Below the pieces are notes generated by a model. It made no database searches. It worked only from the letters and a program-made list of their open reading frames with translations, and was not told where the DNA came from. From contig CANNFA010000002.1 of assembly GCA_947503765.1 (NCBI GenBank), forward strand, positions 492,501 through 556,500: a stretch of 64,000 bases of DNA. The letters are read 5' to 3'. Below, piece after piece: positions 9,492 to 17,694 of this stretch; positions within the stretch are counted from its first letter, which is position 1, and every line of letters starts with the position of its first letter. The translations under genes were made by a program, and so were the position numbers. This stretch comes from an uncultured Paracoccaceae bacterium. Its GTDB lineage: Bacteria > Pseudomonadota > Alphaproteobacteria > Rhodobacterales > Rhodobacteraceae.

Positions 9492-10075
9492 TGCTCAGCC
9501 GCCGCCGCAAGCTGCGCCTTGTCACGGACCGGATGGTCCTGCGCGCGCCGGCCCATGCCGATTTCCGCCCCTGGGCCGCGCTGCGTCAGGCCAGCGCCGA
9601 GTTCCTGAAACCGTGGGAGCCGACATGGTCGGCCGATCATCTGACGCGCAAGGCGTTCACCAACCGCGTCTACTGGGCGCAGCGGTCGATTGCCGGTGCG
9701 ACGGCGGTGCCGCTGTTCCTGCTGCGCCGCGAGGACGAGACGCTGCTGGGTGCGATCACGCTGGACAACATCCGGCGCGGTCCGGCGCAATCGGGCACGC
9801 TCGGCTACTGGATCGGCGCGCCCTATGCGCGGCAGGGCTTCATGCGCGAGGCGATCGAGGCGGTGGTGCATCACGGCTTCACCGAGCTGGACCTGTCGCG
9901 GATCGAGGCCGCCTGCCTGCCGGAAAACACCGCCTCGCGCGGGGTGCTGGAACGCACCGGGTTCAAGTATGAGGGCGTCGCGCAAAGCTACCTGCAAATC
10001 CACGGCCGCTGGCGCAACCACGTGCTCTACGCCAACCTGCGCGGCGACCGGCGCGGGCGAACCGACGTCGGCTGA
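9491..10075 (+). CDS. GNAT acetyltransferase of the RimJ/RimL type
   Basis: A 194-residue Gcn5-related N-acetyltransferase. It shows the RimJ-like order: DRMVLRAPAHADF at the start, ETLLGAITLDNI, GTLGYWIGAPYARQGFMREA (acetyl-CoA-binding beta-4/alpha-3 with ARQGF), then ACLPENTASRGVLERTGF. Members acetylate ribosomal protein N-termini or amino groups of small molecules. It starts on the last base of the M16 peptidase stop, so it is the fourth gene of a coupled surf1-thrC-M16-GNAT run. The substrate cannot be told. Confidence 0.9.
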   Translation: MLSRRRKLRLVTDRMVLRAPAHADFRPWAALRQASAEFLKPWEPTWSADHLTRKAFTNRVYWAQRSIAGATAVPLFLLRREDETLLGAITLDNIRRGPAQSGTLGYWIGAPYARQGFMREAIEAVVHHGFTELDLSRIEAACLPENTASRGVLERTGFKYEGVAQSYLQIHGRWRNHVLYANLRGDRRGRTDVG

Positions 10076-10178
10076 ACGGGGCGCGGCTAGGACCGACCGG
10101 CCCACGCCGCTCCTCGGGCTGGCGCATGGCGGACTGTCCGTGCCTTGAATCGTCCGTCATCCCGGCTCATGCGCCGTA

Positions 10179-10574
10179 TTATTCAGTGGTGCGCCCATCA
10201 AAATGTTCGTGGGATGCGTCGGCTTCGGCCTTGGTCTTGTGGATAGTGCCTTCGATATGCTCGGGCGGCCCGTAGATCGTATAAAGCCGCAACGGTTCCG
10301 ATCCGGTATTGACGACATTGTGTTTGGCTCCCGCAGGAACGACGACACCGTCATCCGCTTTCACCTGGTTGGCCACATCGTCGATCCAGACTTCGCCGCT
10401 TCCCGTCTCGAAACGAAAGAACTGATCGCCGTCGTCGTGAACTTCCTCGCCGATCTCCTCGCCCGGCTTGAGAGCCATGAGCACCAGTTGAATGTTCTTC
10501 CCGGTATACAGAACCTCGCGGAAGTTGTCGTTTTCTTCGGTCAGTTTCTCGATGTTGTCTGCAAAACCCTTCAT
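10179..10574 (-). CDS. Small cupin-domain protein
   Basis: A 131-residue single-domain cupin. The two cupin motifs are visible: the first with GEEVHDDGDQFFRFETGSG and the second with PAGAKHNVVNTG, giving histidine and acidic ligands for one metal. Such proteins serve as small metal-dependent enzymes or sugar/ligand sensors; no substrate can be given. The ATG at 10574 follows GAAGGAGA; the longer open frame to 10790 has no site. An FnrL box lies upstream and, measured on this strand, a TATTGA -10-like hexamer (plus 10634-10639) puts it at about -41.5, the standard activator position. Low-oxygen expression is therefore likely. Confidence 0.88.
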   Translation of the reverse strand: MKGFADNIEKLTEENDNFREVLYTGKNIQLVLMALKPGEEIGEEVHDDGDQFFRFETGSGEVWIDDVANQVKADDGVVVPAGAKHNVVNTGSEPLRLYTIYGPPEHIEGTIHKTKAEADASHEHFDGRTTE

Positions 10575-10661
10575 CGCGGCAATCTCCTTCGGGCGTTCGA
10601 AACGTGGGGCGAACCCACTCCACTCTCGCGCATTCAATAACCCTTGCTTGCCGGGCCGTCC

Positions 10662-10675
10662 TTGACTCAGGTCAA
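10662..10675. promoter_or_regulatory. FnrL box in the cupin / FAD-oxidase divergent region
   Basis: TTGACTCAGGTCAA is a perfect TTGAC-N4-GTCAA palindrome. On the minus strand, TATTGA (plus 10634-10639) sits where a -10 box should be for a class II FNR promoter reading the cupin gene. The FAD oxidase start lies 130 bases away on the other side. Confidence 0.78.
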
Positions 10676-10804
10676 TGTATAGCGATTTCTGAATGTGTTG
10701 ATTGGCGTTCAACTGACCATAGCGCAACCATGCGCGCGCCGCCGCCTGCCGGCCACCCGTCCGCGCCACTTGCACCGCCGCCGCCGCCATGCTTCATCCG
10801 GGTC

Positions 10805-12223
10805 ATGCTGAACGCCGCCGATGCCGCCTTTGCCGCCGACCTGCGCACCCGCCTGCCCGCCGCCGCGTTCCGCGAGGGCACCGCGCACTATGCCGAGACA
10901 CCGCGTGGCGGGGCGCCGGGGCGGATCGGGCTGGTGGTTGCGCCCGGCTCGACGGAGGAAGTGGCCGAGGCGGTCCGGGCCGCCGCCGCCGCCCGTGTGC
11001 CGGTGATCCCCTATGGCGGCGGCACCGGGCTGGTTGGCGGGCAGGTCGCCCCGGACGGCCCCGCCCCGCTGGTGATCTCGCTGGAGCGGATGAGCCGGGT
11101 GCGCGCCGTCCACCCGGCCGAGAACGTGCTGATCGCAGAGGCCGGCGCGATTCTTTCGGACGTGCAGGACGCGGCCGAGGCGGCGGGGCTGCTGTTCCCG
11201 CTCTCGCTCGGCTCGGAAGGGTCGGCGCGGATCGGCGGGCTGCTGTCGACCAATGCCGGCGGGCTGAACGTGCTGCGCTACGGCAATGCGCGCGATCTGT
11301 GCCTGGGGCTGGAGGCGGTTCTGCCCGATGGCAGCGTCTGGCACGGGCTGAAACGGCTGCGCAAGGACAATACCGGCTACGACCTGCGCGGGCTGATGAT
11401 CGGCGCCGAGGGGACGCTGGGCATCATCACCGCGGCCAGCCTGCGGCTGTTCCCGCGACCCGCCGTGCACGGGACCGCCATGCTGGTGGTGCCGGACCCG
11501 GATGCGGCGGTGGCGCTGCTGGCGCTGGCCGGCAGATCGGTCGGCACCGGGATCGCCGCGTTCGAGCTGATCGGCCGCACCGGCCCGGATTTCCTGGCCG
11601 AGACCATGCCGGAGGTGCGCCAGCCCTTTGCCGAGCCGCCGGACTGGATGGTGCTGATCGAGCTTGGCCTCGATGCCGGGCACGATCCCGATGCGGCGCT
11701 GGAGGCGCTGTTCGCCGAGGCGTTCGAGCAGGGGATCGTCACGGACGGGCTGGTCGCGCAGTCGGAAGCGCAGCGCGCCGAGTTCTGGACGATGCGCGAA
11801 TCGATCCCGCTGGCGAACCGGAAGATCGGCGCGATCTCGTCGCACGACATCTCGTTGCCGATCTCGCGCATTCCCGAATTCATCCGCCGCGCGCCCGGTG
11901 TGCTGGCTAAGCTTGGGGCGTACCGGATCAACTGTTTCGGCCATCTCGGCGACGGCAACCTGCATTACAATTGCTTCCCGCCGCGCGGCCAGAACCGGGA
12001 CGACCGGATCGCGGAAAAACCGCGGGTGCAGCGCGCCGTGCATGACCTGGTGCACGAGATGGACGGCTCGATCAGCGCCGAGCACGGGATCGGCCGGCTG
12101 AAGGCGGCCGATCTGCAACGCTACGGCGATCCGGCAAAGCTGGCGGCGATGCGCGCCATCAAGGATGCGCTCGACCCTCTGGGCATCATGAACCCGGGCG
12201 CGGTGCTGCCGGCAGCGGTCTGA
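10805..12223 (+). CDS. FAD-binding oxidoreductase, GlcD / D-2-hydroxyglutarate dehydrogenase type
   Basis: A 472-residue flavoprotein that oxidises a D-2-hydroxy acid. The N-terminal PCMH FAD domain (about residues 35-210) shows PVIPYGGGTGLVGG and GLLSTNAGGLNVLRYG; the C-terminal FAD-oxidase domain has NCFGHLGDGNLHYN, with the metal/substrate histidines, and AEHGIGRLK near the end. Members include D-2-hydroxyglutarate, D-lactate and glycolate dehydrogenases; the stand-alone form of this length best fits D-2-hydroxyglutarate or D-lactate oxidation passing electrons to a flavoprotein or quinone. The start at 10805 (MLNAADAAFAADL) fits the fold; no good ribosome site is visible, and an ATG at 10730 is possible. 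Confidence 0.87.
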   Translation: MLNAADAAFAADLRTRLPAAAFREGTAHYAETPRGGAPGRIGLVVAPGSTEEVAEAVRAAAAARVPVIPYGGGTGLVGGQVAPDGPAPLVISLERMSRVRAVHPAENVLIAEAGAILSDVQDAAEAAGLLFPLSLGSEGSARIGGLLSTNAGGLNVLRYGNARDLCLGLEAVLPDGSVWHGLKRLRKDNTGYDLRGLMIGAEGTLGIITAASLRLFPRPAVHGTAMLVVPDPDAAVALLALAGRSVGTGIAAFELIGRTGPDFLAETMPEVRQPFAEPPDWMVLIELGLDAGHDPDAALEALFAEAFEQGIVTDGLVAQSEAQRAEFWTMRESIPLANRKIGAISSHDISLPISRIPEFIRRAPGVLAKLGAYRINCFGHLGDGNLHYNCFPPRGQNRDDRIAEKPRVQRAVHDLVHEMDGSISAEHGIGRLKAADLQRYGDPAKLAAMRAIKDALDPLGIMNPGAVLPAAV

Positions 12224-12341
12224 CCGCCGCAATCCGTTGCAAACCCGAAATTCCGTTGCGGAACCCTCGCTCCGGACGCAATCAGGTTCTTGATTATGTT
12301 CGGCCTTCAGGGGCAAGGTCCCGGCGAGAGCGGGGAGTGTG

Positions 12342-13205
12342 ATGGTAAAGAGTTCGGGGTTGCGGGTGCTTGCGCTCTGGCTGCTGGCGGCGGTTTGCGC
12401 CTGCGCGCCGTCGCCGCCGCCATCCTCGCCGCCGCCGGATCCCGCCGCGCGCGCCGAGGTTCTGGCACGATGCTGCGCCCGGCCCGAGACGTTCCCCAAG
12501 GAACTCGTCGCCCTTGTCGAGCCGGCGGCTGAATGGTTCATCCCCTGGGCACGGCGGCTGGAATTGCGGCCGCCGCGCCTTTCGGCCCATCCCGATGCGC
12601 TCCGAACGATCCTGGCTGCGGCCAGGCCGCTCGACATCGTGACGACGCGCGCGAAATTCCACCTTGCCGGGCGAATGGCGCGCGGGGCGACCACCCATGC
12701 GATGATCTATATCGGATCGGAAGCCGAATTGCGGCGCGCCGGCCTCTGGTCGCACCCGGCCTTGCGCCCGTGGCATGACGCGATCCGCGGCGGCGCCCGC
12801 TTTGTCGAGGCGATCGATCCGGTGGTCCGGCTGTCCACGCCGGGCGAGGCGCTCAGGGCGGATTCGGTCTTGTTGCTGCGCCCGCGGCTTGACCCGGAGG
12901 CGCGGGCCGCGGCGATGGGTGTGCTGATGCGGGAGATCGGGAACAGGTTCGACGTGCATTTCCGGGTGGACGAAAAGGGATGCGTGTTCTGCACCGAATT
13001 GGTGGCGCGCGCCATGCCCGGATTGAAGCTCAAGGTGCGCACGGTCTATGGCCGCCAGATCATCCTGCCCGACGATCTGGCCGCGATGGCGATGCGCGGG
13101 GATGGCGGCCTGACATTCGTCGCCTATGTGCGGGGCAGACGCGGCGGCTGGGATGCCGCGCCGCCGGAGGCGCTGGTGGCCGACCTTGCGCATGCCTGGC
13201 GCTGA
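12342..13205 (+). CDS. YiiX-like permuted NlpC/P60 lipoprotein
   Basis: A 287-residue exported protein with a hydrophobic signal and lipobox-like VCAC (cysteine 21), followed by a proline/serine-rich linker. The body looks like the permuted papain-like NlpC/P60 group (YiiX, DUF830): the histidine lies before the cysteine, with H119 in ATTHAMIYIG and C217 in CVFCTELVARAM. These enzymes hydrolyse amide or ester bonds in the cell envelope or in lipids. The ATG at 12342 follows CGGGGAG; a GTG stands one codon earlier. It converges on apt. The substrate is unknown and the family call rests on these two motifs. Confidence 0.72.
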   Translation: MVKSSGLRVLALWLLAAVCACAPSPPPSSPPPDPAARAEVLARCCARPETFPKELVALVEPAAEWFIPWARRLELRPPRLSAHPDALRTILAAARPLDIVTTRAKFHLAGRMARGATTHAMIYIGSEAELRRAGLWSHPALRPWHDAIRGGARFVEAIDPVVRLSTPGEALRADSVLLLRPRLDPEARAAAMGVLMREIGNRFDVHFRVDEKGCVFCTELVARAMPGLKLKVRTVYGRQIILPDDLAAMAMRGDGGLTFVAYVRGRRGGWDAAPPEALVADLAHAWR

Positions 13206-13223
13206 GCGGACAGGTGCGGGGCG

Positions 13224-13763
13224 CTACGCCCCCTCGAAGGCGCAGAGCGCATGCACCTCCATGCCCAGCCGCTCCAGAAGCGCGCGGCCGCCCAGGTCCG
13301 GCAGGTCGATGATGAAGGCGCAGCCGACGATCCGTGCGCCCAGCCGTTCCAGCAGCTTGATCCCCGCCTCGGCGGTGCCGCCGGTGGCCAGCAGGTCGTC
13401 GACCACCAGCACGTTTTCGCCCGGCTGGATCGCGTCGTCGTGGATCTCGACGATCGCCTCGCCGTATTCCAGCTTGTAATCTTGGCTGATCGTGGTGCCC
13501 GGCAGCTTGCCCTTCTTGCGGATCGGCACGAACCCGATGCCCAGCTGATGCGCGATGGCGCCGCCCAGGATGAAGCCGCGCGCCTCCAGCCCCACCACCT
13601 TGTCGATCCGCTCGCCGACATAGGGGTGCAGCATCTGGTCCACCGCCATGCGGAACCCGCGCGGATCGGCGAACAGGGTCGTCACGTCGCGAAACAGGAT
13701 CCCTTCGTGCGGGAAATCCGCGATGGTGCGGATGTAATCCTTGACGGTCTTGGCGGCTTTCAT
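13224..13763 (-). CDS. apt: Adenine phosphoribosyltransferase
   Basis: Salvages adenine to AMP using PRPP. The 179-residue product has the PRPP-binding motif [13 protein letters not shown] at residues 118-130, the family N-terminus [19 protein letters not shown], and [14 protein letters not shown]. The start is at 13763; the frame is open farther upstream but loses similarity. In this bacterial order apt usually follows mtnP, since methylthioadenosine phosphorylase releases adenine. Here mtnP survives only as a remnant two genes upstream, separated by the DUF2269 and SDR-DoxX genes. Confidence 0.95.
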   Translation of the reverse strand: MKAAKTVKDYIRTIADFPHEGILFRDVTTLFADPRGFRMAVDQMLHPYVGERIDKVVGLEARGFILGGAIAHQLGIGFVPIRKKGKLPGTTISQDYKLEYGEAIVEIHDDAIQPGENVLVVDDLLATGGTAEAGIKLLERLGARIVGCAFIIDLPDLGGRALLERLGMEVHALCAFEGA

Positions 13764-13871
13764 GTGCGAAAGGCCCTTGCGATGATGGGTTGCGGGATCG
13801 GTGAGAGCGGCGGCGGGGTCGGATGCGGCGTTTCTGGCCCATGAACGCAGCCGGATCAAGCGCCTCGCGCA

Positions 13872-14348
13872 CTATCCCCATAGCGGCGGTTTCGCCACCA
13901 TCAGCCAGAATACCCCTGTCAGCGCCGCGAAGGCGGGCCAGCCCAGCGCGAACCATATCGCATAGGCGCGCCGTGCCGCGCGGGGCAGGGGCGCGCCCGC
14001 CGCCAGCGCCGCGCCCGCCATGTCGCGGATGCGGATTTGCAGCACCGCCACCGGCGCCCAGCAGGCAAAGGCCAGCAGGTAGGCGGCATAGGTCAGCACC
14101 AGCCACGGCTCCCACCAGCCCCAGCCCGCCAGACAGACCAGCATCAGCCCCGTCGCCGGCTGCACGATCCCGGCGGGAACCGTGAACAGCCAGTCGGCCA
14201 GCACCACGCCCCCTGCGACCGAATGGATCGTCTCGACCCGCCCGCTGCGCATCGCCCAGACCATCTGGAACGCGGTGCCGATCCCGGTGCCGAACAGCAC
14301 GGTCGAGGACAGGACGTGCAGCCATTTCAGCGCCAGGTACCAATCCAT
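13872..14348 (-). CDS. DUF2269-type integral membrane protein
   Basis: A 158-residue protein with four or five hydrophobic helices, beginning MDWYLALKWLHVLSSTVLFG, where the histidine in the first helix is typical of DUF2269. It also has ADWLFTVPAGIVQPATGL. The function of the family is unknown; a heme- or quinone-linked role has been suggested only by analogy to other small histidine-bearing membrane proteins. Its start overlaps the stop of the SDR-DoxX gene by one base, so the two are coupled, and the pair recurs in other proteobacteria. Confidence 0.8.
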   Translation of the reverse strand: MDWYLALKWLHVLSSTVLFGTGIGTAFQMVWAMRSGRVETIHSVAGGVVLADWLFTVPAGIVQPATGLMLVCLAGWGWWEPWLVLTYAAYLLAFACWAPVAVLQIRIRDMAGAALAAGAPLPRAARRAYAIWFALGWPAFAALTGVFWLMVAKPPLWG

Positions 14349-15607
14349 CAGCGTTCCCGCTCCAGGATCAGGTGAATGGCCAGCAGCATCAGGATCGGCA
14401 GATTCTTGAGCAGCGCGCCGAACGGGTCCAGCCACAGCGCCGGGGCCAGCACCGTCAGCGCGGCGGTATAGCCCGCGACCACCGCGATCTGCACCCAGGC
14501 CATCATCCGCAGCCGCCAGCCCGCCAGCAGCGCGGCCGCGATGCCCAGATCCAGCGCGCCTCCCAGCCGCCCCGACGCCAGCGCCGCCGCATCCGGCAGG
14601 CCGGTATCGACCGATGCCAGCACCGTCTCTGCCGGCAGCAGCAGCCCCAGCAGGCCAGAGACCAGCCACAGCAGTGCCAGCACCAGCCGTATCGCCGGTT
14701 TCATCAGGTAAAGCCGCGCATGCCACAGATCCTGCGTGCCCGCTGGCCGCGCCGCCAGGTAGTCTGACAGGCCGCGCGTCGTCGTCTCGGGCGCGGGATT
14801 CGAGGCGATGCCGTGTTCCAGCTGCGCCACGGCGCTTTGCGATATCGGCCCCAGTTTCAGCGCCGTTCCCGCGCGTCCCATGAGCCGCGCCAGCGGCAGT
14901 GGCACCCGCCACAGCGGCACGGGCGGCAGCCCCATCCAGCTGCGCAGCCGGCGCACCAGATCGGCCTGCGTCACCCTCTCGGCCCCGCCGGTGTCGAACG
15001 GGGCGCCCGCGATCTCGCCGCGCACCGCCTGCACGACCAGCGCGGCCAGGTCACCGGCATGCATCGGGTTCACCGGCTGCGCCCCGTCCCCCACGACCGG
15101 CGTGACCAGCGGCATCGCCGCCAGCGCCCGCAGCAGCGACGAGCCGCCGTAGGATGTCTCGCCCAGCACCAGCCCCGGCCGCAGGATCGTGCCGGGGCAG
15201 GGCGCCTCGTCCAGCAATGCCTCTCCGGCGCGGCGGAACCGGGCAAAGCGGGTCTCCGCCTCGATCCCGATGGCCGAGATCAGGACGATCTGCGCCTCTG
15301 CACCCATCGCCCGGTACAGCGCGCGCGGCGCGTCCAGATGCACGGTGCGGAATGCCGTCTCGCTGCCCTCCAGCAGCCCGGCCGCATTCACCACCGCCAC
15401 CGCGTCCCGAGCATGGGGTTGCCAGAAGCCGGCCTTGTGGGTTTTCGGATCGGCCAGGTCGGCGCGCAGCACCTCGAAGCCCTGCGACCGCAAGGCCGCC
15501 CCCCGCCGCGCCACGCAAAGCGGCGCGAACCCGGCAGCGCGCAAGGCGATGGCGATGTGGCGGCCGATGAACCCGTCGGCCCCCAGCAGCAGGACACGGC
15601 CGGCTAT
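14348..15607 (-). CDS. SDR epimerase-like protein fused to a DoxX-like membrane domain; start codon missing
   Basis: About 415 residues: an N-terminal atypical short-chain dehydrogenase (VLLLGADGFIGRHIA at the very start, then VVNAAGLLEG and ILRPGLVLGE) and a C-terminal DoxX-like four-helix membrane domain (about residues 285-415). The dinucleotide-binding loop is intact. The oddity is the start: the Rossmann strand begins only a few codons after the frame leaves the mtnP remnant, and no ATG, GTG or TTG lies in frame between 15880 and that strand. The coordinate given is an ATA codon, the nearest upstream candidate; a CTG in the VLLLG stretch is also possible. The gene may have lost its start in the deletion that destroyed mtnP. 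It is coupled to the DUF2269 gene. Confidence 0.7.
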   Translation of the reverse strand: MAGRVLLLGADGFIGRHIAIALRAAGFAPLCVARRGAALRSQGFEVLRADLADPKTHKAGFWQPHARDAVAVVNAAGLLEGSETAFRTVHLDAPRALYRAMGAEAQIVLISAIGIEAETRFARFRRAGEALLDEAPCPGTILRPGLVLGETSYGGSSLLRALAAMPLVTPVVGDGAQPVNPMHAGDLAALVVQAVRGEIAGAPFDTGGAERVTQADLVRRLRSWMGLPPVPLWRVPLPLARLMGRAGTALKLGPISQSAVAQLEHGIASNPAPETTTRGLSDYLAARPAGTQDLWHARLYLMKPAIRLVLALLWLVSGLLGLLLPAETVLASVDTGLPDAAALASGRLGGALDLGIAAALLAGWRLRMMAWVQIAVVAGYTAALTVLAPALWLDPFGALLKNLPILMLLAIHLILERER

Positions 15608-15765
15608 CGGACCCGCCCCGCCACCAAGGCCGGATCCCTGTTTTCGGGTGCCGACGGGCGCGCGCAGGCCGAAATGCTGACCACACCGGTCATGCCCAGC
15701 CGTTTCAGCCCGCTCATCTCGTGGACGCCCGATCCGCCGGTGACGCCGATCATCGTCTGAGCCAT
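15604..15765 (-). pseudogene. mtnP: Remnant of mtnP (S-methyl-5'-thioadenosine phosphorylase)
   Basis: From an ATG at 15765 preceded by GAGGGAG, the frame reads MAQTMIGVTGGSGVHEMSG, which is the phosphorylase N-terminus with its GGSG phosphate loop. It then jumps directly to LKRLGMTGVVSISAC, which in intact enzymes (ALKxxGxTxVxSxSACG) lies about 60 residues further on. After the cysteine the frame loses similarity and stops with TAG at 15604. The original promoter and ribosome site survive. In related bacteria mtnP precedes apt, matching its place here. The fragment cannot be an active enzyme. The comparison is with remembered family sequence, not an alignment. Confidence 0.75.
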
Positions 15766-15931
15766 GCCGTCGCTCCCTCGTGCTGCACTGCGCCCCTTGG
15801 TTGATAATCCGCGCTCGCGCCGAAGGAAACCGCCCCGGACGGCCAGCTTCCCGACCGGCGCATGAAAGCCATGCGCGCAAGCGGGGTGACTTTACCCGCG
15901 GATAGCGCTAAAGCTGCGGCGCAGCATTCTC

Positions 15932-15956
15932 GGCCGGGGCCAATCCCGGCCTTTTT
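15932..15956 (+). terminator. Terminator-like hairpin in the sulP leader
   Basis: GGCCGGG at 15932-15938 pairs with CCCGGCC at 15945-15951 and is followed by TTTTT. It ends 17 bases before the sulP start. No plus-strand gene lies upstream for it to end, so it could be an attenuator or the leftover terminator of a lost gene. Confidence 0.55.
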
Positions 15957-15973
15957 CGTTTACGGGAGATCCG

Positions 15974-17593
15974 ATGAGCAGAGCATTGCAAGCCGTGCTT
16001 GGCCTGACCGCGCGCCCCGCCGCGCGGGTGCGTACCTTCACGGCAAGCCGCCTGAAAACCGAAATCCTGTCCGGCCTGACCGTGGCGCTTGCCCTGGTGC
16101 CCGAGGCGGTCGCCTTTGCTTTCGTCGCGGGTGTGCACCCGCTGGTCGGGCTTTACGCCGCCTTCATGGTCGGGCTGATCACCGCGATCTTCGGCGGCCG
16201 GCCCGGCATGATCTCGGGCGCGACCGGCGCGCTGGCGGTGGTGATGGTCGCGCTGGTGGCCGATCACGGGGTGGAATACCTGTTCGCCACCGTGGTGCTG
16301 ATGGGCATCCTGCAACTGGTCGCCGGCGCGCTGCGCTGGGGCAAGTTCATCCGGCTGGTGCCGCAGCCGGTGATGCTGGGTTTCGTCAACGGGCTGGCCA
16401 TCGTCATCTTCCTGGCGCAGCTCACCCAGTTCCAGGTGCCCGGCACCGCCGAGGCGTCGGGCCACGGCATGGCGGGGGGCGAATGGCTGACCGGCTGGCC
16501 GCTTTACCTGATGCTGGGGCTGGTGGCGCTGACCATGGCGGTGATCTGGCTGCTGCCGCGGGTGACAAGCGTGATCCCCGCGCCGCTGGCCGGGATCGCC
16601 GTGACCGTGGCCATCGTCGCCGTGTTCGGCTTCGACACGCCGCGGGTGGGCGATCTGGCCTCGATCCAGGGCGGCTTGCCGATGCTGCACATCCCCGCGG
16701 TGCCGCTCACGCTGGAAACCTTGCAGATCATCCTGCCCTATGCGGTGATCCTTGCCGCCATCGGCCTGATCGAAAGCCTGCTGACCCTGAACCTCGTGGG
16801 CGAGATCACCGGCGAGCGCGGCGGCGCCAGCCAGGAATGCCTGGCCCAGGGCGCGGCCAACGTGGCGACCGGGTTCTTCGGCGGCATGGGCGGCTGCGCG
16901 ATGATCGGCCAGTCGATGATCAACGTGAAATCGGGCGGGCGCACCCGGCTGTCGGGGATCGCGGCGGCGCTGTTCCTGCTGGCCTTCATCCTGTTCGCGT
17001 CGCCCCTGATCGAGCAGATCCCGCTGGCAGCGCTGGTGGGCGTGATGTTCATGGTGGTGATCGGTACCTTCGCGTGGAACTCGCTCAAGATCCTGCGCAA
17101 GGTGCCGCTGACCGATTCCTTCGTCATCGTGCTGGTGACCGGCGTGACCGTGGCCTACGATCTTGCGACGGCGGTGGTGGTGGGGGTGATCGTCTCGGCG
17201 CTGGCCTATAGCTGGAAGAACGCGACGCGGATCTACGCCAATACCCACATCAATTCCGAGGGCGCGCGCATCTACAAGGTGCAGGGGCCGCTTTTCTTCG
17301 GCTCCACCGACGGCTTCATGGAACTGTTCGATGTCGCCGGCGATCCGTCCCGCGTGGTGGTGGATTTCGCCAACAGCCGCGTGGCGGACCAGTCGGCGCT
17401 GACGGCGATCGAATCGCTGGCCGGGAAATACGAGGCCGCGGGCAAGCGGCTGGAGCTGCGCCATCTGAGCCGCGACTGTCACCAGCTTCTCAGCCGGGCG
17501 GGCCAGTTGATCATCGACAGCGACGACGACCCCGATTACGAGATCGCGGCAGATTACGGGGTGCGCACTGGGCAGCTTGGCGCGGGGCACTGA
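15974..17593 (+). CDS. SulP-family anion transporter with STAS domain
   Basis: A 539-residue inner-membrane transporter. Residues about 25-420 hold the SulP membrane domain, with the conserved start TVALALVPEAVAFAFVAGV and later GGMGGCAMIGQS. The last 110 residues form a STAS domain (VVVDFANSRVADQSALTAI). SulP proteins carry sulfate, bicarbonate or other anions, often with sodium or protons; the sequence alone does not choose between them. The ATG at 15974 follows GGGAGATCCG. Neighbours give no pathway clue. Confidence 0.9.
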   Translation: MSRALQAVLGLTARPAARVRTFTASRLKTEILSGLTVALALVPEAVAFAFVAGVHPLVGLYAAFMVGLITAIFGGRPGMISGATGALAVVMVALVADHGVEYLFATVVLMGILQLVAGALRWGKFIRLVPQPVMLGFVNGLAIVIFLAQLTQFQVPGTAEASGHGMAGGEWLTGWPLYLMLGLVALTMAVIWLLPRVTSVIPAPLAGIAVTVAIVAVFGFDTPRVGDLASIQGGLPMLHIPAVPLTLETLQIILPYAVILAAIGLIESLLTLNLVGEITGERGGASQECLAQGAANVATGFFGGMGGCAMIGQSMINVKSGGRTRLSGIAAALFLLAFILFASPLIEQIPLAALVGVMFMVVIGTFAWNSLKILRKVPLTDSFVIVLVTGVTVAYDLATAVVVGVIVSALAYSWKNATRIYANTHINSEGARIYKVQGPLFFGSTDGFMELFDVAGDPSRVVVDFANSRVADQSALTAIESLAGKYEAAGKRLELRHLSRDCHQLLSRAGQLIIDSDDDPDYEIAADYGVRTGQLGAGH

Positions 17594-17629
17594 CGGGCGG
17601 GGGCCACCGAAAGGCCCCGCCGCGCCCCT

Positions 17630-17680
17630 TCTTCGGTTTTCAAATATCCCGGGGAGCGCGAGGGGCAGAGCCCCTCGCCT
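17630..17680. repeat. Rhodobacterales-type palindromic intergenic repeat, copy 1
   Basis: A short element with TTCAAATATCCCGGGG followed by a hairpin: GCGAGGGGC (17658-17666), AGA, GCCCCTCGC (17670-17678). A diverged copy in the opposite orientation lies behind rpoD. It sits between the convergent sulP and flavin reductase genes and may act as a bidirectional terminator. A GGGGCC/GGCCCC hairpin at 17600-17618 precedes it. Confidence 0.65.
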
Positions 17681-17694
17681 CAAGAAAAATGCGG

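Noticed and set aside
10575-10790. Longer N-terminus for the cupin protein
   Set aside because: The extension crosses the FnrL box and promoter region, and the ATG at 10574 has a good ribosome site.
15914-15924. CTGCGGCGCAG, identical to a PhaR box, upstream of sulP
   Set aside because: A single eight-fixed-base pattern is expected by chance in this much GC-rich DNA, and sulP has no link to polyester storage.
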